Below, one piece after another: positions 35,475 through 43,455 of a DNA stretch of 43,455 bases (position 1 is the stretch's first letter; each line of letters opens with the position of its first letter). The DNA comes from Melioribacter sp. (GTDB lineage Bacteria; Bacteroidota; Ignavibacteria; Ignavibacteriales; Melioribacteraceae). Below the pieces are notes generated by a model that saw only the letters and a program-made list of their open reading frames with translations, was not told the origin of the DNA and searched no databases. The stretch covers positions 1-43,455 of the forward strand of contig PMDS01000084.1 of assembly GCA_003155655.1 (NCBI GenBank), given 5' to 3'. A program made the position numbers and the translations under genes.

Positions 35475-37136
35475 ATGCTGCTTGACAAATATCTAAAAAA
35501 AACTAATTTTGATTCGTATCAGGATTTTATTGATAATTTTGAAATACTGGTAACCAAAAATTTTAATTTTGCCTTCGATGTTGTTGACGAAATAGCTTTA
35601 AAATCACCTGATAAAATTGCTATGGTTTGGTGCGATGATAAAGGAAATGAAGATGTATTCTCGTTCGGGCAAATGAAACTCTATAGCGATAAGCTTGCCA
35701 ATTTCTTTAGATCAATCGGCATAAAGAAAGGCGATCCGGTTATGCTTATTCTGAAAAGACGTTACGAATATTGGTTCTGCACTCTTGCGTTAAATAAAAT
35801 CGGCGCCGTAACAATTCCGGCTACGCACCTTCTTACATCAAAAGATATTATTTACAGAAATAATGCTGCAAATATTAAAATGATTGTATGTGTTCCGGAT
35901 CCATTGGTCATACAACATGTTGAAGAAGCAGTAGAGAAATCACCAACATTAAAACACAAAGCCGTAATCGGTGAAACCCGCGAAGGCTGGATTAATCTTA
36001 CACAAGAAATGGAAAAAGCGCCGGATATCTTCACCCGGCAGAAGGATAACGAAGCTGAACTTAGCGATACAATGCTGCTATACTTTACTTCAGGTACTAC
36101 CGGAATGCCTAAAATGGTTAATCATAATTTTTCTTACCCGCTTGGGCATATTCTAACAGCAAAATACTGGCAAAACGTTAAAGATAACGGACTTCATTTT
36201 ACTGTTGCCGATACCGGCTGGGCTAAATCGGCATGGGGTAAAATTTACGGGCAGTGGCTATCAGGCTCGGCAGTTATGACCTACGATTATGATAAATTTG
36301 TTCCGAAACTTATGATGGAAGTAATTTCAAAAAATAAAGTAACCACCTTCTGCGCCCCTCCAACTATTTACCGTTTTTTGATTAAAGAAGATTTGACAAA
36401 ATATGATTTGAGCAATCTGGAATATTGCGTAGTTGCCGGAGAGCCCTTAAATCCTGAAGTGTACAAGCAATTTCTTGATGCTACAGGTCTTAAATTAATG
36501 GAAGGATACGGACAAACAGAATGCACAGTTGCAGTTGCTGTAAATCAGTGGATAGCGCCCAAACCCGGTTCTATGGGAAAACCTTTACCCGGTTACGACA
36601 TAGATATTATTGATCCTGACGGCAAAGTATGCGAAGTTGGCGAGATAGGACAGATAGTTATTTTTACTGATAAACGAAAACCTGTTGGAATGTTTAACGG
36701 TTATTACCGCGATGAAGAACTAACAAATAAAGTTTGGAAGAATAATATTTACTTCACGGGTGATACCGCATGGCGAGATGAGGATGGCTATTATTGGTTT
36801 GTTGGAAGAGCCGATGATATTATCAAAAGTTCGGGATACAGGATTGGTCCTTTCGAAGTGGAAAGCGCGCTAATGGAACATCCGGCAGTATTAGAATGCG
36901 CTATAACTGCAGTTCCGGATGAAGTAAGAGGGCAAATTGTAAAGGCTACAATTGTTACATCAAAAAATTATAAGCCAAGTGACGAACTTGCAAAAGAATT
37001 GCAGGAACATGTAAAAAAAATAACAGCTCCTTATAAATATCCGCGCATTGTTGAATTTGTAACCGAACTGCCAAAAACTATAAGCGGCAAAATCCGGCGG
37101 GTTGAGATTAGAGAAAGTGATTCTTCGGGTGAGTAA
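35475..37136 (+). CDS. AMP-forming acyl-CoA synthetase
   Basis: A 553-aa cytoplasmic ligase of the ANL family that activates a carboxylic acid with ATP and joins it to CoA. Motifs are in order: phosphate loop [11 protein letters not shown] (203-213), GYGQTE (344-349), [20 protein letters not shown] with the hinge region, and the C-terminal [10 protein letters not shown] with catalytic Lys539. Length and motifs fit the medium-chain acyl-CoA or acetyl/propionyl-CoA synthetase-like group; the acid cannot be named. It forms an operon with the preceding XRE-cupin regulator (22-nt gap). The ATG is the one at 35475. Confidence 0.92.
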   Translation: MLLDKYLKKTNFDSYQDFIDNFEILVTKNFNFAFDVVDEIALKSPDKIAMVWCDDKGNEDVFSFGQMKLYSDKLANFFRSIGIKKGDPVMLILKRRYEYWFCTLALNKIGAVTIPATHLLTSKDIIYRNNAANIKMIVCVPDPLVIQHVEEAVEKSPTLKHKAVIGETREGWINLTQEMEKAPDIFTRQKDNEAELSDTMLLYFTSGTTGMPKMVNHNFSYPLGHILTAKYWQNVKDNGLHFTVADTGWAKSAWGKIYGQWLSGSAVMTYDYDKFVPKLMMEVISKNKVTTFCAPPTIYRFLIKEDLTKYDLSNLEYCVVAGEPLNPEVYKQFLDATGLKLMEGYGQTECTVAVAVNQWIAPKPGSMGKPLPGYDIDIIDPDGKVCEVGEIGQIVIFTDKRKPVGMFNGYYRDEELTNKVWKNNIYFTGDTAWRDEDGYYWFVGRADDIIKSSGYRIGPFEVESALMEHPAVLECAITAVPDEVRGQIVKATIVTSKNYKPSDELAKELQEHVKKITAPYKYPRIVEFVTELPKTISGKIRRVEIRESDSSGE

Positions 37137-37341
37137 TTGTTTAATATTATCCGCTTTCGCGAATTCAAAGATTTCAATTATATCCTGATATTAATCTCCC
37201 CATTTTTTATAATTAATTTATTCTATTAATAATAAAAACTAAAGACAAAAATATTTTACAGAATATTGAATATAGACAATGTATCGTTTGAAAATAATTG
37301 TAATGTTCTCAATAAATCATTTTTCTAAAATTTATTTTTTT

Positions 37342-38061
37342 CTAATGACCGCTGTTGAATACTGTATTAAAAGCATTTAGAAAAATTGGATAACATTCCA
37401 GGAAATCATCTTTTGTAATATCATCATCACCTGCATAAAGCATAACCCTTTTACCTTTGTTTTTGCACCATGTTAGTAGTTCAGTAAAGTCGTTTTTATT
37501 TTTAGTAAGATGTATCCAGCAGCAATTAAATCTTTCCTGAAAAGTATTTTCCAGCTTCTCCCATGCCCATATCTGGTTTGTCCATGGGAGCCATAAACGA
37601 ATTCCGAACCAGCTCTCAAGAAATAGTGGATACCATTTATAACCCGAGAAAGTAACATTACAATTCAAGTCTAAATATTTATCAAGAAGAAGAATTGAGG
37701 GCTCGTCAGCAAGCAACTTCGGGAATGACCTGAGATCAAATGACTGACCATTTGCGTACATTTCACTGATATAACAGGTCTGATGAGCATATTTCGGGTC
37801 ATAGTTTCCAATCGAATAAATATTATTGACAGAATCAAATGGTTCTCCGAAATCCGCTGATTTTTGAATCCAGGCAGTGACCAGACACCCGTCGATATTA
37901 CCTTTAAGTAAATCATAAACCTCTTTAGTCCACAATTGAGTATTTTTATCAGTATGGAGCCAAATAAAATGCTTGGTCTGCCCTTCCGTATTTGGACAGA
38001 TAAGAAGGAAAAGAAGAAATATCTGAATTGCAAATATTGTTGAACGTCTAATTTGTTTCAT
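37342..38061 (-). CDS. Exported protein of unknown function
   Basis: A 239-aa secreted protein. GGAGAG about six nt before the ATG at 38061 and a signal peptide (about 1-27, ending near NTEGQ) select this start over the ATG at 38085. The mature part is rich in Trp and aromatic residues (WYPLFLESWFGIRLWLPWTNQIWAW). Its strands, such as FIWLHTDKN, CLVTAWI and RVMLYAGDDD, suggest a compact alpha/beta fold. No family recognised. It lies downstream of the 729-aa gene, separated by a terminator, so it is probably transcribed alone. Confidence 0.65.
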   Translation of the reverse strand: MKQIRRSTIFAIQIFLLFLLICPNTEGQTKHFIWLHTDKNTQLWTKEVYDLLKGNIDGCLVTAWIQKSADFGEPFDSVNNIYSIGNYDPKYAHQTCYISEMYANGQSFDLRSFPKLLADEPSILLLDKYLDLNCNVTFSGYKWYPLFLESWFGIRLWLPWTNQIWAWEKLENTFQERFNCCWIHLTKNKNDFTELLTWCKNKGKRVMLYAGDDDITKDDFLECYPIFLNAFNTVFNSGH

Positions 38062-38181
38062 TTTAATCTCTCCTGTTTGAATCATTTTAATTTTTGTTAT
38101 TACATTAAGTTTATTTCAGTTAGTCCCAATTTTTCTGTTTTACATATTCGGAGAAAATATTGAATAGAAACAATATTTATT

Positions 38182-38217
38182 AACCCCGCCTCCATTTAAA
38201 ATTATGGAAGCGGGTTT
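38182..38217 (-). terminator. Terminator after the 729-aa gene
   Basis: An imperfect inverted repeat pairs CCCCGCCTCCAT (38184-38195) with ATGGAAGCGGG (38204-38214) across an 8-nt AT-rich loop. It lies about 40 nt beyond the stop of the 38254-40443 gene and before the next start. The U tract is weak. Confidence 0.55.
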
Positions 38218-38253
38218 GAATCTTCTCCAATAAAGTTTCAGTTGTGTTTGAAC

Positions 38254-40443
38254 CTACGATTCTGGTTCAACAGCAAAGGCAGCTACTGCATCGCTATCGT
38301 AATTGCCTATTCGATTAGTTCCATCTGTATGGTAAGCATAAACATCTAAGGTTTCAGCAAATGCAGCCTTATCACATCCTCCAAGTAGATCAGAGAGAAG
38401 CGGATCATATTGATAACTAATCCATATACCTTGAGCATACCTGAAATTAATAGGTTCAGGAACCTGACTTACGTTAGAATAAACGTTACCTGAATTGCCT
38501 CTGTTAACGTAATAGCTAAACATGCCAAATCGATGCGGTTGTCGGGCGGTAAAATGAAGCAACACTGTATCTCCAGTTTTGGGTGGTTTATACTGAGCAA
38601 ACCCGCATTGAGTATCCGAACTAACAATCGTTCCGTCATAATTTAATATTTGGGCATTATAAATACTGCAAGTTGTGGGGTCATTATCGATTCGTATTAG
38701 AAAACGGAAACCAGCTTCTTGTATTCCATTCCATACAACATAATTATGATCTACGTTATTTGCCGACACAGAAGCAGGGTTTGGCGGCGAGGGCAAAAAT
38801 GAATCAACCTGGAATACATTATTTCCGAAATTATTTATCACTTTGCCGGTACTATCGCACAATTCAAGGACAAATTCATATAATCCGTTTTGCAAGCTTA
38901 GGGCATCCACATTAATACTTACAGTATCCTGGTTCCATTCGGCGGTGGCAATACCAGTATCGATTGAGGCATCTACATGTGGAATTTTATAAATTTTAAT
39001 TGTTATATCATTAACTTTTACATCTTCATCAAGTTTGAAATTGCCCGAAAAAAATACATCATTGCCTTGATTATCTTTCACCTGATAAGTATATGATTTT
39101 GCTAACGGCCCTTCCTGAAGAATAAAGGGTTCATTGACATCTTGCAAATCTGCATCAGTAATGCGGTGATATTTCCAACGAAAATGTGAAACAGCCGCAG
39201 AGGGAAATCCATCACCAAATTGAATATATAACGGGAATGAACCAGAAAATGGACTTACATATTTTCCACCTTCAAGACCAACACTATTCGTCAATCCTCT
39301 TGCATCTGCAAACAAACTCGGCTTTGATGGATCGGCCGGGGACATGGAAAGATTACGAATGGATGTGCCATTACCAATTCTTTTAACCCAGACTATATCA
39401 CCTTGTATTGGAACAGAAACACATGGGGGGATGCGCGAATCATTAAGATTTATATTGATTGGAGAACCGCAGCTATAATTCCACAAGGTGTTACAAGGAA
39501 TTGCCGGATTATAGACAGTAACCCACTGACCATTAATTTGTACTTCTACCCATGTATAAATATTTAGCGGCCCATCTTCGGTAGTTGTGTTTTCCCAATA
39601 TTCAAAATGACCGTTGCTGTCGGTATAAGCAATATTATCTTCATCACATTCATATAGCCATGGCCAGAAAATAGGCCAAAGACAAATGTATGGATGTAAA
39701 AGGAGATGATTGTCGGCAAAAGTCTGTCGGATTGTATCCAGCGAGGAAGATTTTATTCCGTTTATAATATCCTGTGGCAGTTGTGGAAGTGCTCGCATTT
39801 TTAGAGTTCGTTGAAGACTGCTTTTCATGTTTAATGATTGAAGGGGAATATTTATTTTTCCTGATACACTAATAGGTCCAACCGGATCAGGAACAGGAGA
39901 ATCTTTTAAAATTTCATTTATACGTTTGCTTATTTCTACAATAACCCAATCCGGTATCCAGCGATAAATTAGGGGAAATTTATGGAATAAGAATTCAGTT
40001 TCTACTTCCATTAGATGAACACGTGCGTTACAAACAGGAACTGTTACTTCATTACCGTCAAGAGTAATCGTGTTCGAGATATTTCCTGTTATCAGGCAAT
40101 TACCCGGAATCCAGGGTTTAAGAACTTTCCCGGGAATACTATTTACAGTAATAGAATTACCAACTAAGGATTTTACCACCTGGTAGGCACCAGCTTGAAG
40201 AAGTACTCTTTCGTTGGTTTTACCACTTAATTGTTTTGGTATTGCTTGAGCAATGTATAACTTATTTTGACCCATGAGGTCGTTTTTAGTTGACTTTAAA
40301 CTTGCTTGCAAGTCTTTAAATGGCGTCTTCTCTAATATCTTACCGCTTTGATCAACTACATAGACGTAAAGATTTTCTTCTTTTTTAATTCCAGCATCTT
40401 TAGAAAGTTTGATAACCACCGAATTTTGATTTGCATTTTCCAA
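38254..40443 (-). CDS. Large beta-rich protein of unknown function
   Basis: A 729-aa protein without a visible signal peptide. It starts at TTG 40443, supported by a very strong AAAGGAGG seven nt upstream. The N-terminus (KLSKDAGIKKEENLYVYVVD) is soluble. A segment near 125-165 (CLITGNISNTITLDGNEVTV) and later parts look like transthyretin/carboxypeptidase-regulatory or Ig-like beta modules. The middle describes a Cys/Trp-containing region (YICLWPIFWPWLYECDED). Fibronectin-like strands appear near 530-600. No catalytic motif or T9SS domain was seen. It is the only gene in an otherwise gene-poor area and is probably a single transcription unit. Not recognised beyond its beta-rich character. 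Confidence 0.68.
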   Translation of the reverse strand: MENANQNSVVIKLSKDAGIKKEENLYVYVVDQSGKILEKTPFKDLQASLKSTKNDLMGQNKLYIAQAIPKQLSGKTNERVLLQAGAYQVVKSLVGNSITVNSIPGKVLKPWIPGNCLITGNISNTITLDGNEVTVPVCNARVHLMEVETEFLFHKFPLIYRWIPDWVIVEISKRINEILKDSPVPDPVGPISVSGKINIPLQSLNMKSSLQRTLKMRALPQLPQDIINGIKSSSLDTIRQTFADNHLLLHPYICLWPIFWPWLYECDEDNIAYTDSNGHFEYWENTTTEDGPLNIYTWVEVQINGQWVTVYNPAIPCNTLWNYSCGSPININLNDSRIPPCVSVPIQGDIVWVKRIGNGTSIRNLSMSPADPSKPSLFADARGLTNSVGLEGGKYVSPFSGSFPLYIQFGDGFPSAAVSHFRWKYHRITDADLQDVNEPFILQEGPLAKSYTYQVKDNQGNDVFFSGNFKLDEDVKVNDITIKIYKIPHVDASIDTGIATAEWNQDTVSINVDALSLQNGLYEFVLELCDSTGKVINNFGNNVFQVDSFLPSPPNPASVSANNVDHNYVVWNGIQEAGFRFLIRIDNDPTTCSIYNAQILNYDGTIVSSDTQCGFAQYKPPKTGDTVLLHFTARQPHRFGMFSYYVNRGNSGNVYSNVSQVPEPINFRYAQGIWISYQYDPLLSDLLGGCDKAAFAETLDVYAYHTDGTNRIGNYDSDAVAAFAVEPES

Positions 40444-41460
40444 ATGATTTCCTCCTTTGATTAAATTCTTTACCTGCTAAAAATCCACATTTCTTAGTGG
40501 GCATTAATTTTTCTTTTTAGTAGGTTAGTTAGTTATTGTTTCATTAAGCTTCATCATCAATCATCATCTGCATTTGCGATCGCCCCCATTTTTTCATTCT
40601 GCTGTGCTGTTTTAATTAGCAATAAGTTTTGGTACATTCAATTGTTATAACCTCACCTCCTTTTCGTAATCAAATTTCACTTGACTATTTTAATAATGCA
40701 GTCGGGCATTTTTCTAACCGTATTTGGGGTATTAATGCTTCGGTTCTATCTATTCAACAGAGTAAACTAGCTTTAAGAATAGCAAGAGTGGAAATATGAA
40801 AAACGCACGTTTTTTTCTTGCTCTTGTTCGTAATTTGAATTGATTATGCCTCCGGTACGTCAATTACATTTTCTACTGAATTCTTGGTATTGTGTGTCCC
40901 ATTAAAAGCAAAAAAATCTCATATCCAGCTAAAAGCATCAACCAGCAAGAATTCGGCATAGATATTTCTTAAACACGATATAAAAATCGTATTGGAATAA
41001 AAGAAGAATAAAGAAATCTATAATAGAAGTTTAATACATTACGAGAAAGTATATATTACTTACCCAACAATCTTTTAGATTATATGAGATTTAAACTTTC
41101 CCCAGACAGCATTTCTAAAATCAATCGGATTTCGAAATAAAATTATATTTGAAGTTATTTCTATAAATACCTTATAGAATTGTGAAATAAAGATTTATAT
41201 TCCGATTGATATTTTTCTATAAAAATAAATTTAAAGGAGGGATTCCGAAAGGATTTTTCCTTACAGCTAAACTTGTTCGTTCGAAGAATAAAAGAAGAAC
41301 GAAATGTAATTTGTTGAACAAATCGTTCCATTAAATTATACATTTAATTAACGGCAGTAAATATAATGTTATTTTATTAAAAATAAAGTTTCAACATTTT
41401 AATTTTCTCTGCTGTCAAGCCTGCCAAGAAATTTCTTCAATTGCATTCAGTAATCGAGCA
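40444..41460. other. Gene-poor AT-rich kilobase with orphan ribosome-binding site and hairpins
   Basis: No ordinary gene is supported. On the minus strand a strong AAAGGAGG-like site (complement of 40655-40662) precedes a 26-codon frame at 40557-40637 (MYQNLLLIKTAQQNEKMGAI, end ANADDD), but the spacing of 18 nt to the ATG is too long. A hairpin lies at 40783-40826: CAAGAG pairs with CTCTTG around AAAAAC/GTTTTT and a T run. A palindrome ATTTGTTGAACAAAT is at 41309-41323, and AAAGGAGGG on the plus strand near 41232 has no start after it. A 60-codon minus frame at 41161-41343 lacks protein-like features. Confidence 0.5.
40557..40637 (-). other. Possible 26-aa peptide frame
   Basis: ATG at 40637 to TGA at 40557, followed directly by two more in-frame TGA codons. 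The peptide is MYQNLLLIKTAQQNEKMGAI then ANADDD: a hydrophobic start, a polar middle and an acidic end. The best ribosome-binding site upstream is far (18 nt). Kept only as a possible leader or micropeptide upstream of the 729-aa gene on the same strand. Confidence 0.22.
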
Positions 41461-43080
41461 TCAACGCCGGCTTCGCTCTCGAAGCCACACACCAATTCGG
41501 GTTATCAACATACCAATAATTCCACCGATGATCATTGTAAAACCAAAAATGTCATGCCAGCCGCCCATTGGTGTCATTAAAAGCATCGAGCCGCCAACAA
41601 CGAGAGCGGCAAAAGCGATCGCACCCGTGAGCCGTGAAAGATTTCGGCTTAGGCGACTTCCCAAAGCTTCCAACGCCGGAGTCTGTATCCGGCCCAAATT
41701 ACCATCAGCAATATGTCGAAGAATACGACGTGTATCGCTGGGCGCATCATTTATTAATCGCTCCATTTCGCGCGCAAATTTCGTAGTCTTTTCTTTAATC
41801 CGAGCTAGTGAAAAATGTTTCGTCGTCAGGCGCGATATCTCTACACGAAACGATTTCATATAGTTATGATGCGGAGCGAGCGAGCTCATCAGAGATTCTA
41901 ATAGAATAAACGCACGCGTCAGAAGGAAAAACTCACTTGGATTATGAACACCGTTCCGGCTGCCGGCATTCAGCAAGGACTCGAATGCATCACCGATTGA
42001 AATGTCTTCCGGACCATTCTTATGCATTTCATACATCGTAGCTTTTATGTCAACTAATAGCGTTGCCCTGTTAACTTCTTCACTTGCAGGCGCCATCTCT
42101 AGATATGCTTCTGTTGCTGCACGTGCATCGCCTTTAACAACTGCTTCAAGCAGTAGTATCAATGATTCACGCATTGGTTCGTCAAGATCGCCGGTCATTC
42201 CAAAATCGAGAAGGGAAAGCCGCCCATCAGGCAGGACGAAAACATTACCGGGATGCGGATCAGCATGAAACAAACCTTCTTCAAAAATAGATTGCAGCAT
42301 TAGTTTTACAAGTACGCTGATCACCCTCGGCATTTCTTTGGGATGAGTCTTTGCATAAAGATCTACCCGTTCGCCGGCAGAGTACTCCATAGTGAGAACA
42401 GTTTTCCCCGAATACTCTGCAACGATATCCGGAATCCAAAGACCTTTAACATCGGCAAGCGCAGTTCGAAGTAATACTATTGAGCGCGATTCATGACCGA
42501 AGTCGAGTTCACTGTTAAGACTATTCGCAAATTCATGCACCACAACAGGGAGATCAAGTGCGCGTAATCGCGGAAAAAGCTTTTCACCCAAACCTACAAG
42601 ATATGACATTGCGGCTATATCTTTCGAAATTATTTCTTTAAGACCTGGTCTTTGAACTTTTACTGCCACATGTCGACCGGTATTCATTGTCGCCTCATGC
42701 ACCTGAGCAATTGATGCGGCAGCTAATGGTGTTTCGCTGAACGACGAGAACAACTTCGTCATTGATGCACCCAGTTCAGATTCGATTTTCGCTCTTACTG
42801 TTTTGATGCCCATCGGTGGCAGATGATCATGTAACAACTCAAGCTCATCTGTGTATATGGCAGGTAAAAGATCATGCCTCATGGCAAGTACTTGACCGAA
42901 TTTGATAAAGGTTAGCCCCAGTTCCTCGAATATTTTCCGTAATTCTTTAGGTGGGGGTAAGTGTTTCTTGCCGATAATGGAACGCAAAAACTTGTGTCGT
43001 CGAAGCACTCTTAGAATTTGCATTAATCTTGGCGCGGCTCGCAGAAGACTAATTTTCTCCGGGTCGATATTTACAGCCAT
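41461..43080 (-). CDS. ABC1/AarF/UbiB family kinase-like protein
   Basis: A 539-aa atypical kinase-like ATPase of the UbiB/ABC1 family, linked in characterised members to quinone biosynthesis or lipid transport. It shows the family KxGQ motif (KFGQ, 60-63), the Ala-rich nucleotide loop AAASIAQVH (120-128), Lys141 in VAVKVQRPG, the HADPHPGN catalytic loop with Asp274, and DFG with Asp292. Two C-terminal TM helices lie at about 485-530. ATG start at 43080; this ATG overlaps the last codons of a 43-codon membrane-protein gene, so the two are translationally coupled. The gene uses more GC-rich codons than its neighbours. It cannot be called ubiB proper because ubiquinone is not expected in this lineage. 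Confidence 0.9.
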   Translation of the reverse strand: MAVNIDPEKISLLRAAPRLMQILRVLRRHKFLRSIIGKKHLPPPKELRKIFEELGLTFIKFGQVLAMRHDLLPAIYTDELELLHDHLPPMGIKTVRAKIESELGASMTKLFSSFSETPLAAASIAQVHEATMNTGRHVAVKVQRPGLKEIISKDIAAMSYLVGLGEKLFPRLRALDLPVVVHEFANSLNSELDFGHESRSIVLLRTALADVKGLWIPDIVAEYSGKTVLTMEYSAGERVDLYAKTHPKEMPRVISVLVKLMLQSIFEEGLFHADPHPGNVFVLPDGRLSLLDFGMTGDLDEPMRESLILLLEAVVKGDARAATEAYLEMAPASEEVNRATLLVDIKATMYEMHKNGPEDISIGDAFESLLNAGSRNGVHNPSEFFLLTRAFILLESLMSSLAPHHNYMKSFRVEISRLTTKHFSLARIKEKTTKFAREMERLINDAPSDTRRILRHIADGNLGRIQTPALEALGSRLSRNLSRLTGAIAFAALVVGGSMLLMTPMGGWHDIFGFTMIIGGIIGMLITRIGVWLRERSRR

Positions 43081-43202
43081 GCGTTATTCATCATTCTTCC
43101 GGTCATCGCCCCGCCGCCAAAAATTAAAAAAAGTATAATGACAACTACCAACGCAATTACTAAAGGATAATTGGTTTTTGTATTAATTAGAATATTCTCC
43201 AC
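43071..43202 (-). CDS. Small single-pass membrane protein upstream of the UbiB-like gene
   Basis: A 43-aa frame from GTG at 43202 to TAA at 43071, ending ten nt inside the UbiB-like gene (AACGCATGGCTGTAA). A hydrophobic helix (PLVIALVVVIILFLIF) is followed by GGGAMTGRMMNNAWL, a Gly/Met motif known to me from other small membrane proteins. The frame opens just after an in-frame TAG, so GTG is the only start; its ribosome-binding site is weak. The overlap and motif make a real gene likely. The family version often continues further, so it may be shortened here. Confidence 0.6.
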   Translation of the reverse strand: MENILINTKTNYPLVIALVVVIILFLIFGGGAMTGRMMNNAWL

Positions 43203-43455
43203 CTGAAATTGAACCTATTAAATATGGATTAACCTATACAGAGAAGTGATGAAAGACAATCGTTCAAAGGGATGAAAAAGGAGTTAATTCTTTCATGATA
43301 GGGATTCTATATTTCCTCTGCTTTCAAACTAGTCTATGACGTGTAAACCTGCCTTACCTAGATCGAATCCATTTTTCTTTTTATAAATATTCCTCTTTTT
43401 TTTCCTGTATATTTAGATCATTAATTGATATTACTCAAGTTGACCGCCTAGAAGC
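43203..43455. other. Window-end gap without a supported gene
   Basis: AT-rich sequence upstream of the small membrane-protein gene; it should contain the promoter of the UbiB-like operon. A short minus-strand frame (FDLGKAGLHVID, near 43335-43370) has no start codon and is not called. Nothing else is supported. Confidence 0.4.

Noticed and set aside
41161-41343. 60-codon minus-strand frame downstream of the UbiB-like gene
   Set aside because: No ribosome-binding site, and biased Phe/Lys/Ser composition typical of AT-rich non-coding DNA.
43335-43370. Minus-strand peptide-like run FDLGKAGLHVID at the window end
   Set aside because: No start codon in frame after an upstream TAA; too short to support as a gene or remnant.

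Overview
The window looks like a chromosomal segment of an AT-rich, free-living member of the Bacteroidota/Chlorobi superphylum, most likely the Ignavibacteria (Ignavibacterium/Melioribacter type). The evidence is two secreted proteins ending in type IX secretion (T9SS) C-terminal domains with the YPNPFNP motif, a carboxypeptidase-regulatory/plug/barrel outer-membrane protein, a propeller sensor paired with a LytTR regulator, a FISUMP-domain protein, a DUF6515 protein and a DUF5916 protein. All calls come from reading the sequence; no database search was run. No rRNA, tRNA, CRISPR array, integrase or intact transposase was seen.

Layout. 456-10251 (all minus) is a carbohydrate block: sialate O-acetylesterase-like SGNH hydrolase, CBM9-like/DUF5916 protein, pullulanase-like GH13 and GH31 alpha-glucosidase. 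The last two are 11 nt apart, and a LacI-type palindrome lies in the gap between pullulanase and DUF5916. 10576-12306 (plus) is a class-C beta-lactamase-type serine hydrolase with a TPR tail. 12382-13194 is a methyltransferase with a single in-frame TGA inside its SAM-binding motif. 13423-14883 is a three-gene HipBST-type toxin-antitoxin operon, preceded by four inverted repeats. 15208-18109 holds a T9SS-exported protein, a two-TM protein and an alpha/beta hydrolase; the last two are bracketed by three copies of one short repeat. 18369-21203 is an outer-membrane barrel protein, separated by a bidirectional terminator from a DUF6515 protein. 21933-29052 is a tightly spaced envelope operon, in transcription order: Cys-rich FISUMP protein, thioredoxin-like protein, beta-barrel, Ig-repeat T9SS protein. 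29508-33289 is a LytTR response regulator plus propeller histidine kinase. 33665-37136 has an NmrA/QorB-like reductase diverging from an XRE-cupin regulator and an acyl-CoA synthetase. 37342-40443 has two unrecognised genes. A gene-poor AT-rich kilobase follows. 41461-43202 is an ABC1/UbiB-family kinase-like protein overlapped by a 43-codon membrane-protein gene.

Functionally the segment suggests degradation of alpha-glucans and acetylated glycans, an elaborate envelope, and scattered accessory items. The observations most worth checking are the evenly spaced inverted repeats upstream of hipBST, the UGA-interrupted methyltransferase, the repeat-bracketed gene pair, the Cys-rich protein coupled to a thioredoxin-like protein, and small genes missed by length cut-offs (43-codon at 43071-43202, 38-codon at 34652-34768).
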